64,000 nucleotides of DNA, taken from the NCBI GenBank assembly GCA_035559535.1, contig DATMBG010000051.1:62001-126000 (forward strand), given 5' to 3'. A model generated the notes under the pieces. The model was not told where the DNA came from, did no database searches, and saw nothing but the letters and a program-made list of their open reading frames with translations. Positions within the stretch are counted from its first letter, which is position 1. Each line of letters begins with the position of its first letter. Below are positions 18,041-26,437 of the stretch, in pieces. The position numbers and the translations under genes are program-made. The stretch comes from Candidatus Limnocylindrales bacterium (GTDB lineage: Bacteria; Moduliflexota; Moduliflexia; Moduliflexales; JAUQPW01).

Positions 18041-18088
18041 CACTTAGATAAAATCTCTCACCTTCTCCATTTCCTCAGGCCTTATTAC

Positions 18089-19807
18089 GTGAAAATGCTG
18101 GGGGTTTTTTTCCTCAGCATCTTGGCCACTCTCTTCGGGCTTGGTTATCCCCTCTTTACCAAATTTTTCATCGATGAAGTCTTACTCAAAGGAAACACGC
18201 AACTCCTGGTTACTCTGACCGTCGGGATGTTTGTTATAGCCTTGCTCGGTTTCCTGCTGGCCGGTGTAAACCGGTATTTATATACCTGGATTTCGGCCCG
18301 AATTCTCTTCGATATGCGAATGGCCCTATACCGGCATCTCCAAGGGCTTTCTTTGCGATTTTATACCCGAACCAAGATCGGGGAAATATTAGCCCGAATC
18401 AATACCGACCTGGCCGAAATTCAGCGAATTACGACCGATGTCCTCCTCAGTTCCTTCACTAATCTCTTGACCCTTATGGGCACCCTTGGATTTCTCCTCT
18501 GGCTTAACTACAGGCTCTTCCTGGTCAGTAGCCTCCTTCTTCCATGGGTTGCACTGGGATTACGATATTTTCGTCCCAGAATAGCGGATAAGGCTCGAGA
18601 AATTCGAGATCGAAATGCCGATCTGGGGAGTTTTTTGATAGAAACCTTTCAGGGGATTAAGCTCATCAAAGCTTTTGGAGCTGAAGAACTGGAAGTAGAG
18701 AGGTTTGCCAGGAAGCATGAAGCTTACATTCAGGCAGTTCTCGATCTCCAAAAGCTTTCCATCTTTTCCGGAGGTATTTCCGGGTTGCTCCTTCCTACAA
18801 CTTCTCTCCTGGTATTTCTCTATGGTGGACATTTGGTCATTACAGGAAGTATGACCCTGGGTGATTTGATTGCTTTTTCAGCCTATCTCATCCGGGCTTT
18901 TGGTCCTTTACAAGGTCTTTTGGGCCTCTATGTTCAACTGCAAAGAGCCCGGATTTCTCTCCAGAGGGTCTTTGAGTTGATGACTTTGGAACCCGAAGTT
19001 AAAGAAAAGGAAGGGGCAATCTCACCGGAAAGTATCAAAGGAGAAGTGGAATTTGAAGAGGTTTCCTTTGAATATGAGCCGGGTAAGCCGGTCCTTCAAA
19101 ACGTGAGTTTTCGTGTTCCGGCAGGAACAACCGTTGCCATTGTAGGCCCTAGCGGGATGGGAAAAACCACCCTTATCGATCTCCTCCTCCGCTTTTATGA
19201 TCCTCAAAAAGGCTCCATTAAGATCGATGGAATAGATCTTCGGGATTTGAAAATCCGATTTCTACGCGATCATATAGGGGTTGTTGGCCAGGAGACTTTC
19301 TTGTTTCATGCCACCATCGAGGAAAATATCCGATACGGTAAGAACAGTGCTTCCCGGGAAGAGGTCATTCGGGCTGCCCAGGCAGCCTATATCCATGATT
19401 TCATCGAGTCTTTACCCCAGAAGTATGAAACCATCGTAGGAGAACGGGGCGTTCGCCTCTCCGGCGGGGAGAGACAGCGTGTTGCCATAGCTCGGGCCAT
19501 TTTGAAATCCCCCCGGATTCTGATCCTGGATGAAGCAACGTCGTCTCTAGACTGGATGTCTGAACAATATGTGCGGACTATGCTGGCCGGGCTTATGAGG
19601 GGGCGAACGACCATTATCGTTACTCACCGTCTCTCTTCCGTCCAGAATGCCCATCAAATTCTTGTTCTTCATGAGGGTCAAATCATTCAGCAGGGTATTC
19701 ATGAAGATCTCCTGAAAGTAGAAGGATTATATCGGCAACTTTATGAAGCAGAGGTCCAAACCCGGAATCGTTCTACAGGAGATCCGCGCCCTGAAACCCT
19801 GGATTAA
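18089..19807 (+). CDS. qhpF: ABC transporter, permease-ATPase fusion (QhpF-like)
   Basis: Inner-membrane half-transporter of the ABCB/MsbA type. In the known qhp system QhpF is the exporter linked to QHNDH assembly. About six membrane helices occupy residues 1-290. The nucleotide-binding domain has Walker A GPSGMGKTT at 353-361, the signature LSGGERQRVAIARA, Walker B ILILDEATSSLD and the H-loop IVTHRLSS. The first conventional start is the GTG at 18089, but the frame stays open upstream to 18023 and encodes ISHLLHFLRPYYVK, which is the usual N-terminus of this family. The true start is therefore uncertain and may be a non-standard codon. It is followed 15 bases later by qhpE. Confidence 0.88.
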   Translation: MKMLGVFFLSILATLFGLGYPLFTKFFIDEVLLKGNTQLLVTLTVGMFVIALLGFLLAGVNRYLYTWISARILFDMRMALYRHLQGLSLRFYTRTKIGEILARINTDLAEIQRITTDVLLSSFTNLLTLMGTLGFLLWLNYRLFLVSSLLLPWVALGLRYFRPRIADKAREIRDRNADLGSFLIETFQGIKLIKAFGAEELEVERFARKHEAYIQAVLDLQKLSIFSGGISGLLLPTTSLLVFLYGGHLVITGSMTLGDLIAFSAYLIRAFGPLQGLLGLYVQLQRARISLQRVFELMTLEPEVKEKEGAISPESIKGEVEFEEVSFEYEPGKPVLQNVSFRVPAGTTVAIVGPSGMGKTTLIDLLLRFYDPQKGSIKIDGIDLRDLKIRFLRDHIGVVGQETFLFHATIEENIRYGKNSASREEVIRAAQAAYIHDFIESLPQKYETIVGERGVRLSGGERQRVAIARAILKSPRILILDEATSSLDWMSEQYVRTMLAGLMRGRTTIIVTHRLSSVQNAHQILVLHEGQIIQQGIHEDLLKVEGLYRQLYEAEVQTRNRSTGDPRPETLD

Positions 19808-19822
19808 AAACTCTGAAAGCCT

Positions 19823-20545
19823 ATGCCTGAAAGTTTTAATTTCTCCGACTATACCGGTAAGGGCGTGAAGGTTGCCCTTATCGACAGTGGTATTAACCCG
19901 GTTCATTCCCATGTGAAACGGGTAAGTGGAGGGATCAGTCTGATCCTGGACGGGACGGGTAAAATTTCCTGGGGAACCAATTATCAGGATCAGATTGGTC
20001 ATGGCACGGCTCTTGCCGGTATTTTTCGTAAGAAAGCACCCGACGTGGACCTTTATGCCGTTAAAATATTTCATCGAATCCTAAAAACCCAGATCGAGGT
20101 TTTAAAGAAGGCTATAGAATGGGCCCTTCAGGCAGACATGAAAATCATTAATCTCAGTCTGGGAACCTCTAACCCGGACCACGAAACCCCCTTAAGAGCC
20201 CTCTGCGATGAGGCGGCAAGTCGAAAGGTTCTGATAGTCGCTTCGGGATTTCCAGAACAGAAAGCCGGTTATCCGGCTGTTTTTCCCAATGTGATCGGTG
20301 TAGCCGGAGATGAGCGTTGTGGCTGGGATGGTTATTTTTATGTAAAGGATCACCCTATCCCCTTCCGAGCTCATCCACAACCCCGACCGATTCCTGGAAT
20401 TCCCCAAGAACGAAATTTTAAGGGACATAGCTTCGCATCAGCCCATATCGGAGCTCTCATGGCCCGCATCGTAGAGAAATATCCCACAGCAGATTATCTG
20501 CAAGTAAAGGAGATTCTCATCTCCCATAGCCGTCCCCCTTTTTAA
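19823..20545 (+). CDS. qhpE: Subtilisin-like protease QhpE (leader peptidase for QhpC)
   Basis: Cytoplasmic subtilase of 240 residues that in the Paracoccus system removes the QhpC leader after QhpD has cross-linked it. The catalytic triad is visible: D21 in VALIDSGINP, H60 in IGHGTALAGIF and S203 in GHSFASAHIGAL. The oxyanion/substrate strand region is IINLSLGTSNP, and VLIVASGF is the usual GN-containing segment with altered residues. There is no signal peptide or propeptide, as expected for an intracellular processing enzyme. It is the last gene of the operon, directly after qhpF. Confidence 0.93.
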   Translation: MPESFNFSDYTGKGVKVALIDSGINPVHSHVKRVSGGISLILDGTGKISWGTNYQDQIGHGTALAGIFRKKAPDVDLYAVKIFHRILKTQIEVLKKAIEWALQADMKIINLSLGTSNPDHETPLRALCDEAASRKVLIVASGFPEQKAGYPAVFPNVIGVAGDERCGWDGYFYVKDHPIPFRAHPQPRPIPGIPQERNFKGHSFASAHIGALMARIVEKYPTADYLQVKEILISHSRPPF

Positions 20546-20636
20546 TAAAAATTTCACAAGATAGTCCGTAGGTAAATATTTCTTTACAACAATTCCAAGA
20601 ACCATTATAATTTTTTTATCTATTTTTTAGATCCTA

Positions 20637-20684
20637 TATCATCAACCGGGACGGTTAACCTATCATCAACTGGGACGTTTGACC
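20637..20684. repeat. 24-bp tandem duplication
   Basis: Two adjacent copies of TATCATCAACyGGGACGkTT followed by rACC (20637-20660 and 20661-20684) with three differences. The function is unknown, and it may be part of a decayed mobile-element end. Confidence 0.7.
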
Positions 20685-20852
20685 TACCATTGCATTCTTT
20701 AGTAACTTAGTGATTTCGTTTATCCACGAAGAGGGTATAAAAGCAGGAGAAGGGGGGAAGTAGGTTAATCGTCTCGATTGATATAGTATCCATATCAATT
20801 TAGTAGATGGAAAAAGAAACACCCCCTATTCCCCCTCCAGGAGGATGGGGGG

Positions 20853-20897
20853 TGTTCAGACAGAAAAAGTGACACCTACTACATTGTTATAGTTACC
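20853..20897. repeat. Dispersed repeat copy 1 (possible IS end)
   Basis: Starts with TGTTCAGACAGAAAAAGTGA then CACCTA. The first 27 bases match copy 2 at 54683-54709 with one change, and the next 20 bases are about 75% similar. On the opposite strand both copies read into a peptide tail ending G-[IV]-T-F-S-V-stop. Confidence 0.7.
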
Positions 20898-21241
20898 TTG
20901 ATATAGGAGAGCAAATTCTCCTACATTCCATATTTTTCCATTTTTCATGGTCCTTCGGGGGCTAGGGATCAAGAACTGTGAAAGTATAGATTTTCTATTC
21001 GATTCCCCCTGCGTGCGGGGGGATAAAGATAAAAGGGCTACTTTCATATCCATTCAAGTTTGAAAGGAACCATAAGCCGGGTCACGTTTAGGCTGAATCC
21101 CTGGATAAACCCCCGGGATAGGCCTGCCGAGGTATGAAAGGTATTGGTCCTTCGACACATCCAGAGCGAACAAAGGGAGGACGTAAAGTTTATAACCTAT
21201 TTTAAAGGGGATTTGGGATAAGATGGAGAGACCTTCCAACC

Positions 21242-21979
21242 ATGACAGAAAAAATCCTTCACATACACTACGAATTTAACCTAAAAAACGGAGTTCAAAA
21301 ACAATTTTCCCTTAACTTATCAGGTCCTACTCTGGCCCTGGAATCTGAACCAAAGCCATCCTATCCCGAATGGACGGTATTAACCCACCATCAGTGTTCC
21401 AACTGTCCACTCCATCCAGAACAACATCCTTATTGCCCTGTAGCGGTAAATCTGTCGGAAGTCATTGAATTTTTCAAGGACTTTTTATCTTTTGAAGAAG
21501 CTGAGGTAAGAATATATACCGAAGTCCGGGAGTATTATACCCGGACTCCCCTTCAAGAGGGTCTCAGTTCTTTAATCGGTCTTATCATGGTTACCAGTGG
21601 CTGTCCCATCCTGAATAAACTAAGACCCATGGCCTATACGCATCTTCCTTTTTCTTCCCTGGAAGAGACCAAGTATCGGGCTATTTCCATGTACCTGTTG
21701 GCCCAATATTTTTTATACAGAGAAGGGAAGAAACCCGATTGGGAAATCAAGAATCTGGTCCATATCTATGAGGAGATTATAAAAGTAAATCAAGATTTTT
21801 CTCGCCGGCTGGCGAGTATTTGTCCTAAGGATGCCAGTCTTAATGCCCTTGCAAGCCTGAGCTGCTTCGCTTCCATAACCTCTCTTTCTATCAAGGATGA
21901 TTATTTAGAGGATATAAAAGCGCTTTTTACCGTTTATCTGGATGAAAAAAACCTCTCCTCAGAAGTTAACCCATCTTGA
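21242..21979 (+). CDS. Uncharacterised protein with CxxCP...CP motif
   Basis: The 245-residue soluble protein has a beta-rich N-terminal segment (KILHIHYEFNLKNGVQKQFSLNL) and then a compact cysteine motif, C52-S-N-C55-P and Y-C65-P-V-A, likely to bind a metal. A mostly helical C-terminal region carries further cysteines (GCPILNKLRPMAYTHLPFSSLEE). It resembles a widespread family of uncharacterised proteins with this CxxCP/CPxA pattern, possibly DUF6901, but I cannot verify the name. GGAGAG lies 8 bases before the ATG. It has no clear operon partner. Confidence 0.75.
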   Translation: MTEKILHIHYEFNLKNGVQKQFSLNLSGPTLALESEPKPSYPEWTVLTHHQCSNCPLHPEQHPYCPVAVNLSEVIEFFKDFLSFEEAEVRIYTEVREYYTRTPLQEGLSSLIGLIMVTSGCPILNKLRPMAYTHLPFSSLEETKYRAISMYLLAQYFLYREGKKPDWEIKNLVHIYEEIIKVNQDFSRRLASICPKDASLNALASLSCFASITSLSIKDDYLEDIKALFTVYLDEKNLSSEVNPS

Positions 21980-22112
21980 GACCCTTCTTCCTGCAGGCGA
22001 GAGATTAACTTTTCTTTCACCTGTCCTTCACAAAGAATACCTTGACTTTTCAAGTTAAAACTATACCCTTATCAGATAAGATGACTTTTAGCTGACTTTC
22101 CTCAGATTACCC

Positions 22113-22889
22113 ATGAAATATCTCATTATCAACGCAGATGATTTTGGATTGACACCGGAAGTCAGTCGAGGGATTCTTCAAACTGTTCGGGAGGGCATTG
22201 TGACCAGTACTACCGTTCTGATTAATTCCCCTCATGTGGGAGAACTTCCGGAACTCCTTAAAACAAGGGTTGGAATTGGACTACATTTTAACCTTACCTG
22301 GGGTTCTCCCGTCTCTTCTCCGGAGGAAGTTCCCAGCCTGATCGATGAAAAAGGATTTTTTCACTCTGATCCCTCCTTTCTAGGTCCGGAAGGCGAGTCG
22401 GTCTATCCCAGGAAATCTGAGGAAATCCAAAAGGAGTTGGAAGCACAAGTTGAGCGATTTTTAAGGCTACTTCAGAAGCCTCCCACCCATATAGATGTCC
22501 ATAAACATGCCCATAAATATCCGACGGTATTAAATCCCCTTATAAGAGTAGCAAAAAAGTATCGAATACCGGTTCGTGCCATCAACTCTGGGATGAGGAC
22601 TGTACTTCAAGAAAATGGATTGGTTACTACCGATTTCTTCATGGGGGGTGCTTTACCGGAAGGACCTTACTGGACTAAAGAGCAACTCCTGACCACTCTC
22701 ATCCAGGTTCAACCTGGAGTAACCGAGATAATGTGCCATCCCGGGTACGTCCCGGAGCCGATTCCTGGTATGTTTTATAATCAACAGCGGGAGGTTGAGT
22801 TGAGGTCTTTCTGTGACCCGGAGGTTCAGGAAGAAATTAAGAAACAAGGAATTCAACTGGTGGATTTTTCATTTATTAATCGGCCATAA
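22113..22889 (+). CDS. ChbG/HpnK (YdjC-like) carbohydrate deacetylase
   Basis: Cytoplasmic metal-dependent deacetylase family of 258 residues. The N-terminal KYLIINADDFGLTPEVSRGI contains the metal-binding aspartate. PTHIDVHKHAHKYP supplies histidine ligands, VGIGLHFNLTWG is the substrate loop, and ITEMCHPGY-type residues appear as TEIMCHPGYVPE. Relatives remove acetyl groups from chito-oligosaccharides (ChbG) or from hopanoid N-acetylglucosamine intermediates (HpnK). The hopanoid role cannot be claimed here because no other hpn gene is visible nearby. The downstream pgk follows at about 90 bases. Confidence 0.88.
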   Translation: MKYLIINADDFGLTPEVSRGILQTVREGIVTSTTVLINSPHVGELPELLKTRVGIGLHFNLTWGSPVSSPEEVPSLIDEKGFFHSDPSFLGPEGESVYPRKSEEIQKELEAQVERFLRLLQKPPTHIDVHKHAHKYPTVLNPLIRVAKKYRIPVRAINSGMRTVLQENGLVTTDFFMGGALPEGPYWTKEQLLTTLIQVQPGVTEIMCHPGYVPEPIPGMFYNQQREVELRSFCDPEVQEEIKKQGIQLVDFSFINRP

Positions 22890-22979
22890 AGACACCAGGC
22901 CATTAAGATTTATGAAAAGATACTTCCTCCTCTTTGGGTGAACCTTGATGCCTTGGGTCTTTTTGGTCAAATCTCAATT

Positions 22980-24176
22980 ATGTCTAAATTAACCGTAGAT
23001 GACCTTAATCTTAAGGGACTCCGAGTGCTGATTCGAGTCGACTTTAACGTTCCTCTCAATGAAGCGGGAGAGATTACCGATGATACCCGGATTAGAGAGA
23101 CTTTACCGACCCTTCAAAAAATTCTTCGGGATAAGGGAAAATTGATTCTTATGTCCCATTTAGGAAGACCCAAGGGCCAGCGAGATCCTTCCCTGAGTTT
23201 GAAACCTGTAGCCGAGAGGCTTTCTGAGCTTTTGGGAATTCCGGTTTATATGGCTCCGGATTGTGTTGGAGAGGAGGTCGAAAGGATGGTGAATTCCCTG
23301 AAGCCTGGAGAGGTTCTCATGTTAGAGAATTTGCGGTTTCATCCAGAAGAAGAGGCCAACGATCCAACCTTTGCCCGGCAGCTTGCCAGACTCGGAGATG
23401 TTTATGTAAACGATGCCTTTGGAACTGCCCACCGGGCCCATGCCTCCACAGAAGGGGTTACAAAATTCTTTAAAAAATGTGCAGCCGGTTATCTGATGCA
23501 GAAAGAACTTAAATTTCTCGGGAAAGCTTTAGAAAATCCGGAAAAACCTTTTGTAACCATCCTGGGTGGTGCAAAAATCTCCGGGAAGATCGACGTCATT
23601 CGAAACCTTTTGCCCAAAGTGGATTATCTCCTTATAGGCGGTGGGATGATGTTTACCTTCCTTAAAGCCCAAGGATTTGAAATCGGAAAATCTTTACTGG
23701 AGAGTGATAAGATTCCACTGGCCAGAGAACTCTTGAATCAGGATAAAAAGGGAGGAGCCCAGTGGCTACTTCCCATTGATTGTGTGGTAGCCGACGAATT
23801 ATCCGAGACTGCAGTTACCCGGGTCGTTCCCATCCATGAAATTCCTCAAGATATGATTGGTGTGGATATCGGGCCTCAAACGATTGCTAAATTTACCGAG
23901 ATTATCCATCAAGGAAAAACCCTGCTATGGAATGGACCCATGGGAGTATTCGAGATTGATAAATTTGCCAGAGGAACGGAGGCCATTGCCAGGGCCATGG
24001 CTGAAGCAACGGAGAAGGGGGCTATCTCCATTGTAGGGGGAGGAGATTCTGCAGCGGCTGTAGCAAAGGCCGGTTTAACCCATAAAATGTCCCATATTTC
24101 CACGGGTGGGGGAGCCTCTCTGGAATTTTTAGAAGGAAAAGTCTTACCGGGGGTTGCTGCATTAACAGATAAATAA
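22980..24176 (+). CDS. pgk: Phosphoglycerate kinase
   Basis: Glycolytic enzyme that transfers phosphate from 1,3-bisphosphoglycerate to ADP. The family signature [20 protein letters not shown] lies right after the start. [10 protein letters not shown] and [12 protein letters not shown] line the substrate site, [16 protein letters not shown] follows, and the C-terminal nucleotide region has [11 protein letters not shown] and GGGDSAAAV. From the ATG at 22980 the protein is 398 residues, the usual length. An upstream GTG at 22938 adds 14 residues without homology and is rejected. No strong ribosome binding site is visible. Confidence 0.97.
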   Translation: MSKLTVDDLNLKGLRVLIRVDFNVPLNEAGEITDDTRIRETLPTLQKILRDKGKLILMSHLGRPKGQRDPSLSLKPVAERLSELLGIPVYMAPDCVGEEVERMVNSLKPGEVLMLENLRFHPEEEANDPTFARQLARLGDVYVNDAFGTAHRAHASTEGVTKFFKKCAAGYLMQKELKFLGKALENPEKPFVTILGGAKISGKIDVIRNLLPKVDYLLIGGGMMFTFLKAQGFEIGKSLLESDKIPLARELLNQDKKGGAQWLLPIDCVVADELSETAVTRVVPIHEIPQDMIGVDIGPQTIAKFTEIIHQGKTLLWNGPMGVFEIDKFARGTEAIARAMAEATEKGAISIVGGGDSAAAVAKAGLTHKMSHISTGGGASLEFLEGKVLPGVAALTDK

Positions 24177-24230
24177 GATACACTGTAATTTTTATTGACT
24201 TTTAAATCAAACAACGCTACGCTGGCTTCC

Positions 24231-25112
24231 ATGAAATTCGATGAAATCACCTTTGTGATTTTTGATTTTGAAACCACGGGAATGAGTCCGATTTACGGGG
24301 ACCATATCTGCGAAATAGGGGCCGTTAAGGTTAAAGGGAATACGACGTTAGGCCAGGTTAGCACCCTGATTAATCCCCAACATCCGATCTCTCCAGGGGC
24401 TACCGCAGTAAATGGAATCACCGATGAAATGGTAGCCCATGCCCCTTTGATCCGGGAAGTTCTTCCTGCTTTCTTAAAGTTTATTGAGGGGGCCATATTG
24501 GTTGCCCATAACGTTCCGTTTGACTTGAGTTTTTTAGCCGCGGCTGTGTATGAACAGGGGTTGGCCCCTCTTCCCAATCTTCTGATTGATACCCTTATTC
24601 TTTCCAGAAAACTCTACCCACAATACTCACGCCATAGCCTGGATGAATTACGCCAACGATTTCAAATCTTCTACCCGGGAGCTCATCGGGGACTTGGAGA
24701 TTCTCTGACTACGCGGGATGTACTCTGGATTTTTTTAGATGAAATAAAAAGACGGCATGGGGAAGATTTTGAATATCTTCTGAGATATCACGGCCCCCCT
24801 TATCTCTTTCCGGCTCAGATAAATTCGGATTTAATCTCCTACCCTCCAGAACTCCTGGAGGCCCTGGAAATTGCTTTACAAGAACGAAGATCTCTCTTTA
24901 TAGAGTATGTTCCAGAAGGTCAGAAAAGACCCGGTATCCGAAAGATCGATCCTTACTTCCTTGCACAGAGAGGTCCATATGTTTACCTTCGGGCTTATTG
25001 TCATCTTCGCCGGGAAATAAGGACTTTTAGACTGGATCGTATTGTACGGCTTAACCTCACGGAGTATCCATTCATCAAAAGTGCCACCGATTCAAGGGAA
25101 AAGGATTTTTAA
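24231..25112 (+). CDS. DnaQ-like 3'-5' exonuclease with C-terminal WYL domain
   Basis: The 293-residue fusion starts with a DEDDh exonuclease: IFDFETTG (Exo I), ILVAHNVPFDLSFL (Exo II) and HRGLGDSLTTRDVL (Exo III, with the D in GDS and the H upstream). This resembles the epsilon proofreading subunit of DNA polymerase III. From about residue 200 a WYL-type ligand-binding domain follows (FIEYVPEGQKRPGIRKIDPYF, then RGPYVYLRAYCHLRREIRTF and RLDRI). WYL domains bind nucleic acid or nucleotides and usually sit in regulators; their fusion to an exonuclease suggests a regulated nuclease or a repair role. The ATG at 24231 is chosen because homology begins there. Confidence 0.85.
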   Translation: MKFDEITFVIFDFETTGMSPIYGDHICEIGAVKVKGNTTLGQVSTLINPQHPISPGATAVNGITDEMVAHAPLIREVLPAFLKFIEGAILVAHNVPFDLSFLAAAVYEQGLAPLPNLLIDTLILSRKLYPQYSRHSLDELRQRFQIFYPGAHRGLGDSLTTRDVLWIFLDEIKRRHGEDFEYLLRYHGPPYLFPAQINSDLISYPPELLEALEIALQERRSLFIEYVPEGQKRPGIRKIDPYFLAQRGPYVYLRAYCHLRREIRTFRLDRIVRLNLTEYPFIKSATDSREKDF

Positions 25113-25205
25113 CCGGGGTCACTTTTTTCTACCCCAGGAGGGTCCCTAAAATAACCTTCCGACTTTCCATTTCATGCAGAATATAGAGAGAAAATCTTCA
25201 CAAAG

Positions 25206-25300
25206 AACAGAAGTCCGGACTTGGAAGTCGATAACCCGAAGGGGGGGTGAAAGACTCAATCTTGTGACTTCTAACTTCTGACTTCTGATTTCTGATTCTT
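25206..25300. repeat. Heptad-repeat hairpin abutting the 25301 start
   Basis: The right arm is tandem 7-mers (CTAACTT CTGACTT CTGATTT CTGATT) ending at the ATG. The left arm CAGAAGTCCGGACTTGGAAG supplies partial complements. No Shine-Dalgarno is left for the downstream gene. Confidence 0.75.
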
Positions 25301-26344
25301 ATGCCTTCAAAAACGCTCAAGATCGGAATAATTGGAGCAGGTAATATTGTTCGGCAACGTCATCTTCCCAATTTAAAGAAAATAGAGGGAGTTGAGGTTG
25401 TGGTTGTCTCCAATCGACGACGGGAAACTGCCGAGAAAGTTGCTCGAGATTTTAATATTCCAAGGGTGATGGATAACTGGCAAGAAGTTATCAAAATGCC
25501 CGAGTTGGATATTATCTGGATTGGTACCACCCCCTATATGCACGAGCCGATCACTTTGGCGGCTTTGGAAGCCGGGAAGCATGTATTTTGCCAGGCGAGG
25601 ATGGCCATGAACTATCAGCAGGCCAAAAACATGTACCAAAAATCCAGGCAAACCGATCGGGTAACCATGCTGTGTCCACCACCCCACGGAATGAAAGGAG
25701 ATCGCTTTATCCGGAAGCTAATTTCTGAGGGATTCCTGGGAAAGCTTTATCATGTTCGGTTGACAAGCCTGTCCGCTCAATTTGCAGATCCCGATCAACC
25801 GGTCCACTGGCGACAGGAAATCGAGGTATCCGGCTATAATGTGCTGGCTCTCGGGATTTACAACGAGGTTTTGAATCGCTGGGTCGGATACACCCGAAGT
25901 GTTCAGGCGAACAACAAAGTTTTTATTCCTACCCGGACCCACCCGGAAACAGGCAAACCTTATACCGTCCGGATCCCCGATTCTGTAACCATCCTGGCCG
26001 AATTGGAAAACGGTGCCCAGGGGGTCTATCATCTCAGTGGAGTGGCCCGATTCGCTCCGTCGGATACCATCGAGCTTTATGGAAGCGAAGGGACTCTGGT
26101 TTATCATATTCAAGGGGATACGATCCTGGGAGCCCGAAAGGGGGATAAAGAGCTCAAAACTATGGATATTCCCAAAGAATTGGAAAAATCCTGGACCGTT
26201 GAGCAAGACTTCATAGATGCGGTTCGAGAGGGAAAGCCGGTATCTCCGGATTTTTATGAAGGACTTCGATACATGGAATTTGTTGAGGCTGTGGCTCGAG
26301 CCGGTGAAACGGGACAGCGAATTACTCTGCCCCTGGAATCCTAA
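25301..26344 (+). CDS. Gfo/Idh/MocA-family oxidoreductase
   Basis: NAD(P)-dependent sugar or cyclitol dehydrogenase fold, 347 residues, cytoplasmic. The N-terminal KIGIIGAGNIVRQRHLPNL is the Rossmann start. The usual catalytic EKP motif is replaced by QARMAMN (VFCQARMAMNYQQAKN), marking a divergent subgroup. The central region CPPPHGMKGDRFIRKLI and the C-terminal TIELYGSEGTLVYH are typical of the alpha/beta domain. The substrate is unknown. It is followed directly by galT, which hints at sugar metabolism. A heptad hairpin ends exactly at its ATG. Confidence 0.87.
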   Translation: MPSKTLKIGIIGAGNIVRQRHLPNLKKIEGVEVVVVSNRRRETAEKVARDFNIPRVMDNWQEVIKMPELDIIWIGTTPYMHEPITLAALEAGKHVFCQARMAMNYQQAKNMYQKSRQTDRVTMLCPPPHGMKGDRFIRKLISEGFLGKLYHVRLTSLSAQFADPDQPVHWRQEIEVSGYNVLALGIYNEVLNRWVGYTRSVQANNKVFIPTRTHPETGKPYTVRIPDSVTILAELENGAQGVYHLSGVARFAPSDTIELYGSEGTLVYHIQGDTILGARKGDKELKTMDIPKELEKSWTVEQDFIDAVREGKPVSPDFYEGLRYMEFVEAVARAGETGQRITLPLES

Positions 26345-26357
26345 AGACCTACCCTGG

Positions 26358-26430
26358 CTCTTCGTTCATTGCCCGTGATGGTATCTGTCGTAAGGGATAA
26401 TGATCCTAACCGCGAGCAATGGACGAAGAA
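26358..26430. repeat. Inverted repeat immediately upstream of galT
   Basis: CTCTTCGTTCATTGCCCG (26358-26375) is complementary, with one mismatch, to CGAGCAATGGACGAAGA (26413-26429), leaving about 8 bases to the galT ATG. This supports the ATG at 26438 over upstream TTG/ATG codons that lie inside the hairpin. Confidence 0.65.
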
Positions 26431-26437
26431 CTGGATT

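Larger units (their letters stand above)
20546..21241. other. Gene-free stretch with repeat and IS-terminus-like sequences
   Basis: No credible gene. Contents in order: an AT-rich tract after the operon; a 24-bp tandem pair (20637-20684); an inverted pair around GATATAGTATCCATATC at about 20780; a C/G hairpin at 20819-20856; an IS-terminus-like repeat at 20853-20897; and a CCCCCTGCGTGCGGGGG palindrome at 21005-21021. Short frames of 60-65 codons on the minus strand here look like translated repeat sequence. Confidence 0.6.

Noticed and set aside
20856-21239. Two adjacent 61-65-codon frames on the minus strand
   Set aside because: They read through repeat and palindrome sequence; the tail VTFSV is shared with the second repeat copy, indicating repeat text rather than a gene.
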